64,000 nt of DNA from NCBI GenBank assembly GCA_022828595.1, contig JAKGHH010000008.1:9103728-9167727 (forward strand), in the 5' to 3' direction. The stretch's first letter is position 1; the number at the start of each line of letters is the position of its first letter. Source of the stretch: Nelumbo lutea (Eukaryota; Streptophyta; Magnoliopsida; Proteales; Nelumbonaceae). The position numbers and the translations under genes are program-made. The notes under the pieces are model-generated. The model had not been told where the DNA came from and ran no database searches. It saw nothing but the letters and a program-made list of their open reading frames with translations. Positions 46,400 through 58,044 of this stretch are shown piece by piece.

Positions 46400-49300
46400 T
46401 CATATGGGGGCTTCACCAAGCCCACAACTTCTTTGCAGAATTCAAATTTGTCTCTAGGCAAGGACTTTGTTAACATGTCTACACCATTCTCATCAGTATG
46501 AATATTCTCAATGTTCAACAACTTCATATCCAACATATCCCGAATCCAGTGGTAATCTACATCAATGTGTTTGGGTTTGAGTGGAAAGTTGGATTTTTAG
46601 AGAGATGGATAAACACTTTGACTGTCACAATAGATAACATATATTTCTTGCTTCATGCCCAATTCTTGTAAGAACTTCTTCAACCATAGGATCTCCTTAT
46701 AGGCTTCTGTAGCACTTTGACTGTCACAATAGATAGCATATATTTCTTGCTTCATGCCCAATTCTTGTAAGAACTTCTTCAACCATAGGATCTCCTTATA
46801 GGCTTCTGTAGCTGCAATGTATTCAACCTCTGTAGTAGACAATGCAACACACTTTTGAAGTTTGGATTGCCATGAAATTGCTTCCCCTGCAAAAGTCATT
46901 ACATATCCCGAAGTGGACTTTCGGGAATCAACATCACCAGCCATGTCTGCATCAGTGTACCTATCCAACATGACTTTACCATTCCCGAAGCATAAGCATA
47001 TCTGAGAAGTACCTCTGAGATACCTGAATTTCCATTTTACTACTGTCCAATGTTCTTTGCCGGGGTTAGAGAGAAATCGACTAACTATACCAACAACATG
47101 AGCAATATCTGGCCTAGTGCACACCATAGCATACATTAAACTGCCAACTACCGAAGCATAAGGCACTTTCTTTTTTTCAAATTTGTCTTTCTCACTTGTA
47201 GGACATTGTTTACTGTTGAGCTTGAAATGACCTGTAGGTGGAGTAATCATTGTTTTGCATTGCTCATGTTGACCCTCTCAAGAACCTTCTCAATATATTT
47301 TTCTTGAGATAACCATAACTTCCCATTCTGTCTATCTCAAGAGATCTTCACACCAAGAATCTGTCTAGTTGGTCCCAAGTCCTTCATTGCAAAAGACTTG
47401 CTAAGCTCATTTTTTTAACATATCAATCTTATTAGAATTATGTCCAACTATCAATATATCATCAACATAAAGTAAGAGAATAATGAAATTACCATCAGAA
47501 AATTTCTTTACAAATACACAATGATCTGAAGTGGTCCTAGTGTACCCATGGTCAATCATGAAGGAGTCAAATTTGTTGTACCACTGTCTTGGTGCTTGTT
47601 TCAACCCATACACGCTTTTCTTTATTTTGCACACCAAATGTTCTTTTCCTTTTTCTTTGAATCCCTTTGGTTGCTCCATATAGATTTCTTATTCCAAATC
47701 ACAATGAAGGAAGGCAGTCTTCACATCAAGCTGTTCAACTTCCAAATTTAGACTTGCAACTAGTCCAAGCACAACTCGAATAGAAGACATTTTCACCACA
47801 GGAGAGAATATTTCTTCAAATTCGATACCATTTTTTTGACTAAAACCCTTTACAACCAGCCTTGCCTTGTATTTTAGTTGTGAGCTACTCTCATCAGATT
47901 TCAATTTATAAACCCATTTGTTTTTGAGCACCCTTTTCCCCTTTGGTAGTTTCACCAAATCATAGGTGTAATTCTCATGCAATGATTTTAATTCCTCTTG
48001 CATTGCTTTCAGCCACTCATCTTTTTTGTCATGTGACATAGCCTCTAGATAAGTCTCTGACTCTCCCCCATCTGTCAGCATCACATACTCATGTTGAGGA
48101 TACCTAGTGGAAGGTCTTCTCTCTCTAGTTGATCTTCTAAGCTGAACTTGTGGTGAAGGAAATGGAGATACATGTTCATTCTGTACTTCCTCTGTATTTT
48201 CATTTACAGGAGTTTCATCACTAACTGTATCATCTTGTTCATTTGGTACAGCTCCCCCATGATCACCATCAACTATAGGTGGGAAAAATGGATCCAAGTT
48301 AATTGGAACATCAATAGAGAATTTTGGCTTCTCAATTTTCTCTATATCTTCAATTATTTGATCCTAAAGAAATACAACATCTCTGTTTCTGATCACTTTC
48401 TTCTCCATTGGATCTCATAACACTGTACCAAACTCTTCGTGCCTATAGCCTAAGAAGATGCACTGTTTAGCCTTGTCATCAAGCTTGGATCTTTCATTTC
48501 TAGGAATATGAACAAATGCCCTGCAGCCAAGCACTTTCAAATGACTATATGATATGGCTTTTCCTATCCAAACTCTTATAGGAGTATCTCCATTCAAAGG
48601 AACTGAAGGAGAAAGGTTGATGAGGTCAACTGTAGTTCTGATAGCCTCACCCCAAAAGGATTTAAGTAACTTAGCATGAGAGAGCATGTATCTGATTTTG
48701 TCAGTAATTGTTTTGTTCATTTTCTCTATTACTCCATTGTGTTGTGGAGTCTTAGGAACACTTTTTTCAAGCCTGATGCCATGGATCCTACAATATTATT
48801 CAAAAGGACCCCTATATTCACCACCATTATTAGCTCGGATGCACTTCAACTTATTCCCTGTTTCTCTCTTAACCTTGGCATGAAAATACTTGAAAACATC
48901 CAACACCCTTAGATTTCAAGGCAAATGTCCACACTTTTTTGGAGTGGTCATCAATAAATGTCACAAAATATAATGCACCACCAAGAGATCTATCTTTCAT
49001 GTAACAAATATCAGTGTGAACTAAATATAAAACATGAGGCTTTCTAGATGGAGGAAATTTATGAAATGCAGCTATACTCTGTTTGCTAGATAAGCAATGT
49101 ACACATGTTTCAAGAGGCATACTTTTCACATCAAGAAGAAGATTTTCTCTGGAAAGTATCTGAAGCCCTTTTCACTCAAATGTTCAAGTCTCCGGTGCCA
49201 AAGCTCAATGGATGAATCATGAACTGCATTCACCTCTCCTTTGCTCAACCTTGCTTGCATCACATAAAGGGTATTATGCTTCTTTCCCTTTGCCACAATA

Positions 49301-50499
49301 AGTGAGCCCCGATTGAGGTTCCATTTTCCATCATTGAAGGTATTTGCATAACCTTCATCATCTAACCTACTAGTGGAAATTAGATTTAGGCGGATATCAG
49401 GAACATGTCTAACATTCTTCAAAATTAATTTGCAGCCAGTATTGCTATCTAGACAAATGTCTCCCATGTCAACAATCTTGTATGTACCAGCATTCCCCAT
49501 ACGAACATGTCCAAGATCACCTGTAGTGTAAGTTGTGAAAAATTGACCATGGGGAATAACATGAAAAGAAGCACCCGAATCTATGACCCAATCATTGTTT
49601 GGGCATGCAAAGTTGACATAATTATCATCACAAACAATAACAACATCACCCTCGGCTATAACAATTGTAGTATCTTTTTCTTCTTTCTTGCCTTCACCTT
49701 TCCCTTTGGCTTGTTCTCTTTTCCAGACTTTGCATTCATTTTTGTAATGTCCCGGTTTATTACAGTGATGACAAATGATATTTTTCTTGGACCTGGACCT
49801 TCCTCTGGTTTTATCATATTTGTTATGTGGACTTTTGCTCTTACTTCTTCCCTGTCTTTCTTTCTTTTCTATTACAAAAGCTTAAGATTTTGAGTAAGTC
49901 CCTTGTTCTTTCCTCCTGGACTCTTCATTCAACAAAGAATCTTTGACTGTGTCAATGGTTACTATCCCATTAGGGGCTGAATTAATGACTGAAACCACCA
50001 AGGTTTCCCAACTGTCAGGCAAGGAACTAAGTAATAACAATGCATGCACTTCATCATCCAGATTTAATTTCATAGTAGTCAATTAATTTATCAAAGTTTG
50101 AAAATCACTCAAATGTTCAGACATATTAGTCCCATCTTTATATCTCAAGTGTGCTAGTTTTCTAATCAAGGCATCCTTGTTTAAACCTGTTTTCCTTTCA
50201 TACATAGATTCTAATTTATTCCATAAAACATCAACCCTAGTTTCTTGTGCAACATGGTGAAAAATACTGTGGTTGATCCACTGTCGGATTTGGCCTACAA
50301 TTTTTCTATGCATGATTCTCCATTCATCACTTGACTTATCACTTGGCTTTACTTCATCACCTCTTATGGGTAGGTACAAATCTTTGCAGTAAAGAATGTC
50401 CTCCATTCTGGGTTTCCAAATGACATAATTCGATGAAGTCAATTTTATCATAACACCCGAGGATTCCTCCATTTGTATTTGTAGGGATAAGATATCCAT
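46385..50499 (-). pseudogene. Copia gag-pol, broken
   Basis: Gag starts at ATG 50499 (MDILSLQIQMEESSG) with SNYVIWKPRMEDIL and ends in a CHHCNKPGHYKNEC knuckle near 49770. The protease (DWVIDSGASFHV) lies near 49590 and the pre-integrase box (ELWHRRLEHLSEKG) near 49200. The integrase (49129-48415) includes HTDICYM and LGCRAFVHIP. The RT (48060-47400) includes ARLVVKGFSQ, SVYGLKQAPRQWY and YVDDILIVG. RNase H (47250-46420) includes DADMAGDVDSRKSTSG and ALSTTEVEYIAA. Stops and shifts occur near 50082, 49880, 48415-48297, 47689 and 46597. RNase H also carries a 99-bp internal duplication. Confidence 0.9.
46615..46812 (-). repeat. 99-bp in-frame tandem duplication in Copia RNase H
   Basis: 46615-46713 and 46714-46812 are nearly identical. 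In protein they repeat a 33-residue block starting TEAYKEILWLKKF and ending YCDSQS. The copies differ at one visible residue (Ala to Val before IYCD). Confidence 0.9.
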
Positions 50500-52319
50500 C
50501 ACATGGACACCCAAAGATTGCGGAATAAGGGGGCGAATTTCAAACATTTTTCTCTCCCTTCAATTGGGAATCGCATTCCCTATTTAGAAAATCATATTTT
50601 TAAGGATCCTTCTTGAACCATAAACTGAACCAGATCTGAACCAAAAGGAATAGGGAGGGATTATACCTGATACGGAGAAGCAGTATCTCCCAATGGAGGT
50701 GTTCACGCCCAAGGGAGGATCCAAAATCTGCTCCCACTTAAGATGGCGCTGTGCAGGATGGAGCAGAATCAACAACGTTCTTCCAAAAGAACTTCTCCAA
50801 AAGATTGGTATCAAGATCGGATCTTGATTACTCCTGTAGAGAGGAGGAGATCGAATAGCTGGAGGCAGCGGTTGTAGGAAGGAGGTGGCAAGAGAGTATT
50901 CACAAGGTGCAGAATTCTCTCTTCTTGTAATCTCAGCTCTGAAGACAAGAGTGTGTTGATTGCATGTCTAAAGGCTGCCGCCCCCTCCTCCTTTTATAAT
51001 CTCAAAGGGATCAGTTCCTAATCCCATTAGGAGTTGGAGATCCAAATCATATTTGGATTAGAAGTCCCTTTAAGTGATAAGGGATAACTCTTATTTTATC
51101 TACAGATTAGATCAGCCATCTCCTAATCTAATTAGGAGGCTTCCAGATCTAAATCTTATTTAGATCTTGGACTCTCTAAGTGGATAGGGTTTGGCCCAAT
51201 CCTATCAGCTGATCCATCTCAGAATTCGCCCCTTTAAATGACTAATCAAATTAGCCTAGTTCGAAATGGGCTTAAGGCCCATTTAAGGTTATTTATTCAC
51301 TTAGCCTTCCAAACTGCTGCCCAGTTGGGCTTTCTTGTATGGCGTGGGACCCAAACATTGATTTACACATCAGCCACATGGGTTCAACCCAGCTTTTGTT
51401 CAAAGGCCTGGCCGAATATACTGTTATGGACAGTGCACCCCCTAAAAACCATCTCATGGTCTCTATGGGCCCAACACTTACCCTAAGTGGTCCCTGGGCC
51501 AAGCCACCTTGTAACACTTAGGGACTGTGGGCAGATGCAAGATTAGCCCATCAGGTGTTATCCTCAATGGTTTTGCACTTAACCTCTCAACCCATAATGA
51601 TCATACACTGCCCGACAAGAGAGGACCTCTCCCTCGGCTGCAAGGAACAATGTTGCACTCTTTGCTTATATGGATCCCGGGAATTAAAACTTTTGCAAAT
51701 CATTTCGAAACCATAATATATATACTTTTATATCTCACATAAAATATATTTTGCAAAACAAATCTCAACGATTGAAATCGGCTGCCGGCAATCTTGGTTT
51801 CCAACAGTGAGAGTGCATCCCCAATCATTACCTTTGTCCGACAAAGGGGCTGATCCTGTCACTATGATCACCCACTCAGATGAATTCTCAGACTGTCCCA
51901 ACATACCCAGGTTTTGACCCCGCTAAGGATCTCACTAATTGGTATATCAAAGACAACCCAATCCAACACCTAGTGCAGTATCATAATTGAGTGTAGGGGT
52001 CGGGTGTAATTTTCCAGTTTTGCCCATCAATCTCCAAGGTCCAGGGCAATACTAGAAATCTGGTCAAGTTCATAGATTCAATTAATCCTACACTGTATGT
52101 GCCTAGGGTCTCACCCTGGCAGCTGAGACATGTCACCCCAACCGACTTGGTGGCACCACAGTGTCAGCCTTGTCAGGATAGATCTCCCTTGACCGACCCA
52201 CTGGCTGTGAACATTCTAAACTAACACGAGTTTCATTAAGTGTCCAGTTTAAGGGTATTACATAAACTCATAAAGTACATCATCTTGATTGAAGCTAAGG
52301 GCATACAAAACTGTCTAAC
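50483..52319 (-). promoter_or_regulatory. Copia leader module shared with LINE F
   Basis: It starts 32 bases after the PBS and runs to the sixth codon of gag. It is the counterpart of 16263-18206. It contains a clear TATA-like block on the minus strand (GATTATAAAAGGAGGAGGGG, about 51000-50980) followed by GGCGGCAGCC, then a CT-rich stretch and CGTATCAGGTATAATC, which looks like a splice donor. A normal LTR element carries its promoter in the LTR, so a second promoter-like block in the leader is unusual. Confidence 0.65.
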
Positions 52320-52350
52320 GGTATCAACACAAACAATTAATTTTAGCCAA

Positions 52351-52366
52351 CTTGACTCTGATACCA
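52351..52366 (-). other. Primer-binding site of the Copia element
   Basis: The minus strand reads TGGTATCAGAGTCAAG, complementary to initiator tRNA-Met over its first 11 bases, one base inside the 5' LTR. Confidence 0.85.
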
Positions 52367-52367
52367 C

Positions 52368-53113
52368 TATTGGGCAAGTTACACTATAGTAGTAAAAATG
52401 AATGTAAAACCAATCCTAGGACAACAAGAACCTTTCCCCCAAATTTTTGTGTCAAAATGGGTTTATCAACAACAATAATAACAAGTAAACAATTCAACCA
52501 AGTAACAAAAAAATAGATAATAATCACCACACAATAGCACACCATAATTTTTATGTAAAAAAACCCAAAATCAGGGAAAAACCATGGGACCTATGGTCCG
52601 TAAAAGTCTTCCACTAATTCAGAAATTAATGGGTACAATAGTTTTCTCTAGTTGCAACTAGAGGCTTACAAACATCAAGGAAATAATCATTGGCTCACAA
52701 GAACAGCATTAACATCACCAAATGCAAGGTGGATACAACACAAACATAAGTTTAGATCTTACCAAGTTGCTGTAAATCTGAACTTAGAAGTAGAGAAAAA
52801 GAAAAAGAATCACCAAATCTGAATTGGAGTGGGATTCTTAATTCCAACACTTAATATCATCAAGAACGGGCTTGAAAGTCACCTCCGAACTTGATCTTGA
52901 ATGGAACAAGAGCCAACTTTTTCCTTTTTTTCACAAAACTCAAAGAACCAGAAAAACCTTTTGGTTTTGTGTTTTTTTTTTCGTCCTTCTCTGTTCGTTG
53001 ATTACGAAATTGAAACCGAAAGGTGGAAGCCTTTCTTCCACTATCCGGCTCCTTTTTGGGAGAAAATAAAGGTGAGGTGGGCCCCTCCATATGGGCTGGA
53101 CCCACACCCAACA
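52368..53113 (-). repeat. 5' LTR of the Copia element (746 bp)
   Basis: On the minus strand it runs from TGTTGGGTGTGGGTCCAGCC to TTGCCCAATA (the final CA has become TA). It matches 44745-45412 plus 46300-46383. Confidence 0.9.
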
Positions 53114-53118
53114 GAATA
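53114..53118 (+). repeat. Target-site duplication GAATA, right copy
   Basis: It pairs with 44740-44744. Confidence 0.85.
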
Positions 53119-53292
53119 ATAATAGAGTTGGGTTTGGGTTGGATTAGGTTTCCCAATGGGTCAACCCTAAACCAATCCAAGTAGAAACCGGTTTCAACAC
53201 TAACCTGATCATCAACCTGCCTCAAACCTAACCTTTTCGGGTAGGGGTAGGGTATGGTTTGGGCTAGTCCAGCCCAAGTTGCCGGCTTGCAG
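53119..53292. mobile_element. Small non-autonomous element, right half
   Basis: Rich in GGGTTGG/CCTAACC and ending AGTTGCCGGCTTGCAGCCCTA. It continues the sequence interrupted at 44744. Confidence 0.45.
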
Positions 53293-54279
53293 CCCTAACT
53301 ATAAAATATCATTATTTTCGAGAAAATAATTGTTTATTTTTTCATTTTCATTTTCATTTTATGGAAGTAAAACCAAACAGAACCAAAAGGCCATTTGTTT
53401 GGAAAAATCTACGAAGAGGCTTCGAGAGGAAGAGCATCAATAATGAGGATTGAAGAAAGATATTTACGCGTTTTATAATTTGGTCCTTCAACCCTTAATT
53501 ATGATGAAGATTTTCCTGCCCGGGGCCGGGAGTGTCGGGTGCGGGTGCGCCATGATGGGATTGAACACTGAAACATCAAATTCTGGACACACATATGGGT
53601 TTAGTTGTTGTTGAGATCCACTGCTAATCCCACTTTGCAGTTCTATTCTTCTAGTCATTTCAACAACATGTACGCGTTCAACTTGGGTGGCAATAATCTA
53701 TTTTCCAGATTCGGGTCCATGTAACCGAATTGCGGTTCCAGTTTGTCAATTAACAACCTGATATTTGGAACTCAGAAAAATCTAGTATTTAACCAACTGT
53801 AACTAAGTAACTAATTAATTAGTTCCAATCAAGAATTTCAACCCGCTTAATTTCCAACGTCAGCACTAGTCTTCTCCACCTCCGGCCCGACTAGATTCAT
53901 CGCCACTCCAGTCAATAGTTACTAAAGATACAAATCACTCAACGGCCGCCAGTGGTTTACTTGTTTAGTGCACAAAACCTCGCTTTCTAGGCATTATTGG
54001 TCTCAGCCTTAATAATGATCTCTTTTTTATTCTTCTTTTGTACGGTGGCCTCAGGCCTCACGGATGGTGGCATGGCTGAAGAGAGATCTTGTTGGAGATA
54101 AGACTTTTGTCTGTTGGAGCTTGGAGGGAATGTTCTCGGGCATGACACGCCAACGTTAATCCACCCAATCCTTGAGACCAGATCTGCTTCACATAGAGCG
54201 CCTCACACCTATTTTATGTGCACATCCTACCATATATTAGAAACATATTCCTTATTTATAAGTTATTATTTATGGGAGA
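53293..54279. other. Intergenic DNA, no supported feature
   Basis: No coding or repeat signal that I can support. The frame at 54114-54329 is not convincing. Confidence 0.4.
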
Positions 54280-55092
54280 TGATGGAGCGCGATCCGGCCG
54301 GTCTTAGCTGTCAACGATTTTGCCTCTGAGCTGGAGCGACGGGGAGCTTGAAACGGGAAAGATGAGGGAATTTCGAGGGGAACCCGGTGAGATAACTCTG
54401 AAGCTCAAGTTAGTAATCTCTCAAAGGCAAAGTATAGACCAGATGACGCAAAGTTCACATACCTTGTTGTTGGGGGTAGGGGGCCTTTTATAACCACTTC
54501 GTGCACTCGCTCCGAAGCCCTTGTTAGGTCGGGTATGATTACCCTTACATTTGTCAGTTCGGGTGTCGTCCTTTCTGCTGGGGTAGAACCGTCACTGCCT
54601 TTTGTCGGAACCGTCTCTGTAACTGGAGATGGCGGTGTCAGGAGGCGGTGGCAGGTGGCCGTTTGGAGTGCGGCCATCAAGCGTCAGATCCCAAGTCAGT
54701 CAGGTGCGCCGCCCTAGGGTACGGCCTTCCTCGGTGCCAGGCATAGTATGGTTTGTTCGGTTTTGGCATCCTGAGGGCGATGTGAAGTGGTTAGCGAGGT
54801 GAAGTCTTGAGTTCGGAGGTATGTCCTGTATTGCTAAGGTAGGCCAGTTTGGCGAGGTATGTCCCGAACTGCTTCAAGGCAGGCCAGTTCGGTGAGGTGT
54901 GTCCCGAACTGCTTCAAGACAGGCCAGTTCGGTTACTGTCTGGCTTGGGCCGAAGGGAGTTCGGGCTCCTAGTAGGGAGTTCGGACTGCTGGTTTCTCCA
55001 CTTGGTGCTCGCATCTTAGGCATGCTTTTGTGTCGAGCTGTTGCCTTTGCCACGTGTTGCGTACCTGTGAGGTCGGGCCAAATCTTCCTTCA
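54280..55092 (-). repeat. 3' LTR of the Tat-type element (813 bp)
   Basis: It begins TGATGGAGCGCGATCC and ends CTTCCTTCA on the + strand. The start is identical to the LTR beginning at 63949, and it matches the solo LTR at 45413 along its length. It contains short repeats of CAAGGCAGGCCAGTTCGG. Confidence 0.85.
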
Positions 55093-55110
55093 TTAATTGC
55101 CCCCCATTCC
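55093..55110 (-). other. Polypurine tract of the Tat-type element
   Basis: The minus strand reads GGAATGGGGGGCAATTAA directly before the 3' LTR. Confidence 0.6.
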
Positions 55111-55783
55111 TCGCGCTAAGGGTCTTGCCCTGGCGCGGGGAGTCTGCGAGGTGGTAGGTGGATTTGTCCCGTTCTTCGAATCTTGATAGCGTGAGGTGCT
55201 TTGCCAGGGTTCTTCGATTTTCTGGAGCGTCCGAGAAGGCGGGAGACATGCCAACTACTCATAAGTGTTGATGGACGTGGCAACGCGCGTTTATTTTAAA
55301 TTTCAAAAAATCGCCCGCTGGGACGTGATAGCGGGTCTTTCAATTTTGAAAAAAGCGCGCCACTGCTGTTTTGAGGGGACGTGCGCTGACAGTTTTGTCA
55401 GTTGCAGGGAGACGTATGCGACGCGTTGTCAGTTTCTGAAAGACGTGCGCCGACGCGACGTCGGTTTCAAAAAGACGTGCGTCAATCACGTCTCAATCTC
55501 AGGGGACGTGCGGTCAGCGCGAATGCGAGCCGTCAGATTGTCTTTGATCTGCATTGTCGGTTCTTGGTTACTGTAGCTATAAATAGTAGGGGACCCCAGT
55601 CGATTTGTCATTTCTGCGGTTTGCCACTTGAGCTCGCATCCAACTTTTCAGCTCGTGTCCAGGTTTTTCAGTTCGCGTCTAGGCTGGTTACTTAGCCTTC
55701 AGGGTTTTTGGCTTGTTCCTGTCTCCGGAGCCTTCAAAACTTTCTTCCGGTGAGTACCTTCCTGAATCCACCTCTTTTCTTCG

Positions 55784-57723
55784 ATGTCTAGCTTTGATAG
55801 CTCAGACGACTCTTCAAGTAGGACTGATGTAGGTTCTACAAACCGAGCCATATCCCCCGACTGCCTTAGTGATCCTGAGGTGGAGCTTGAGGATGACTAT
55901 GAACCCGTAGGCCGAGCCACTTTGGGCAGTTTGGCGTCTACCTCTCGCCGAGGTCGGATGCTAGACAGGTTTGGTCCTTCAACCATGACGCCCGAGGGGC
56001 TCCAATCTATACTTATGTCTTACAATCTGCCTGGGGGGTATACATATTTCATTCCTTCGGGTAGCTTTCCTTGGGAACACGGTCCTGATGAGATCGTGAT
56101 TTTTCAAGAGTAGCTCGCTGCGGTGTTGCGACTGCCTTTCCACCCCTTCTCGTCGAGGTCATAAACCACTTCGGCGTCACCATTGGCCAGCTTCATCCAA
56201 ACTCTATTCGGAACCTGGTGGGGATAGTCTCCCTCTTTTGTGAACAGAACTTCCCTTTAGACTTGGAGATATTCTCCTCTATTTTGTTGCTCAAGAAACA
56301 AGCAGGTTCTCTTCCTGGGGGAAGATGAGCGTATTACCTTTCTCCTCGCCCGGGCTTTAAGCTTCTGCACGAACATCCTAATAAGGTCCCGACGTGGAAG
56401 CGGGATTACTTCGGGGTGCGAAGTGCACAAGGGTGGCCTTTTCAGACCTGGTGGAGTGAGGCCGCTCCTGATTCTGGTGTCAGTCTCGACAAAGAGACGG
56501 TGAAGGGCCTCCGGCAATGGGCACGGCAAGGTTTAAAGTGCCATCAGTACTTAACGGAGGCCAAGCTTATTGTAGCCGGCCTGAGTTCGGGTAGGTTTCT
56601 AGCTCTGAGGTTTCTTGTTTGCTTTGCTCATTCATTTTTTCTGATGTCGAACTCTTTTCTGTAGGTGTGATGGACGCAGAGAGGACTCGTGGGGGCGCCT
56701 GTTCCTAGGCATGAAGAGGAGGAAGTGGGTCGCCAAGCGAACTCATATCGAGCTGCCCCCGGATGAGGAGCCTCAAGTTCCAGGCCACACGCCGGAGGAT
56801 CTGCCCAAGGAGCCCGAGGTGACTCCACCGATGCATGAAGCGGTCAGGGCGCCTTACGCTGAGACCACTCACACGGGTGCTCCTGCCTACTCCAGTGCTC
56901 CTGCTCACTCTGGGTCCACTCATACGCAGGCTGGGCCCTTGGGTTTGGGAACTCAAGGGGAGTTCAGGAGCGTGTTGACGCCGAACTAGCTCTTCAGAAG
57001 AGTAGGGAGGCTACTTTCCCCGAGGAGATCGCGGCGTGGACCGATCTTCCTTTGAATCAGGTTGCCTATCGTGCTGTAACACATGCTATGGTGGTAAGTC
57101 AGATTTCGTCTGCCTTCATTTTCTATCCTTCTTGCTGTTGTCGCTCACTTTTTTCTTTTGGTAGGTGAATTCTTCTATTCACGCCTTAGCAGCCCAGGTG
57201 GAGAGGAGCTCGTGACAGGCGCGAGCTGCTGAGGCGGCCGCTCATGCCGTTGAAGAGGCTTTCCGTGCCGTCGAGGTGAATACCCAAGTTGCTGAGGCGG
57301 CCGCTTATGCTGCCGAAGAGGCTGCTCATGTCGCCATGGCCTGGCAGGCGATGTCTCAGCGGGATGCCGAGGCCATGGGGGTAGTCGTCAAGCACATGGC
57401 GGACTTGAGGAGGACATCATGGAGAAAACACAGATTTTTTCCCAAGGTATTGAAGATGCCAAGAAGAAGGCCGTTGAAGACTATATTGCCTCTCCGCGTT
57501 TTGACGACCTGATGGTGGATTCTTAAAGAAGGGGATTCAAGCTGAGCCAGTGGATGATCCAGAACACGTACCCCGACCTCGACGTTAGTGCCATATCCAC
57601 TTCGCGTATAACTCAGGAGACGGCCAATGCTGCCGAAGGCGAGCCGGATTCAGAAGGAGAGGCAGGGCCTTCGGGTGTTGTTGAAGTGCCTTCTGATGGG
57701 GAAGAAGTAGCTCTGGGCATGTA
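55784..57723 (+). pseudogene. Antisense extra ORF (gypsy-type transposase_28-like), with introns
   Basis: The + strand ORF starts MSSFDSSDDSSSR and contains SYNLPGGYTYFIPSG, then LRLPFHPFLVEVINHFGVT, QLHPNSIRNLVGIV, and WPFQTWWSEAAP. This pattern belongs to the plant family named putative gypsy type transposon. Two likely introns follow: 56591-56664 (GTAGGT to CTGTAG) and 57094-57164 (GTAAGT to TGGTAG). The last part is Ala/Glu-rich and coiled-coil-like (AAYAAEEAAHVAMA). Stops at 56112 and 56326 and later shifts break it. The function of this family is unknown. Confidence 0.7.
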
Positions 57724-58044
57724 AAATTTTTTTTGGAAGTGCCTTCTGATGGCCAATGTACTCTCCTTTTTCTTTTAACGGAATAGACAATTTTTTCGGT
57801 TAAAGTGTTCTTTTTCCTGAACTGATTTTTTGTCGAACTGATAATATGCCAATCTGTTTCTTGTCCGGTTTATTGTACTCACGCGACTTGTTTTGGCCCT
57901 AAGGCTCTTGTAGCGAACTGATTTTTTGCCGAGCTGATAATATGCCCGACTTTTCTTTGCTTGCTTATGCCGAGGTTCCTCTTGTTGGCTCTGCATCATG
58001 GCCCTTAAGCCCTTGTAGCGATTTCGTCCACTTCGCTTGGCGGT

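Larger units (their letters stand above)
44745..53113 (-). mobile_element. Ty1/Copia element, complete structure, decayed
   Basis: It has both LTRs (53113-52368 and 46383-44745, the second enlarged by an insertion), a PBS (52366-52351), a 1.84-kb leader, gag-pol (50499-46385), a polypurine tract (46399-46384) and a 5-bp target duplication. The domain order is Copia. Subtracting the inserted solo LTR gives a 747-bp 3' LTR against 746 bp for the 5' LTR. A sampled 105-bp stretch of the two LTRs differs at about nine positions, so the insertion is old. It landed in a small non-autonomous element. Confidence 0.92.

Noticed and set aside
56705..56956. Minus-strand frames in the 3' part of the Tat-type element
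   Set aside because: They overlap the better supported + strand ORF, which carries the recognisable domain upstream.
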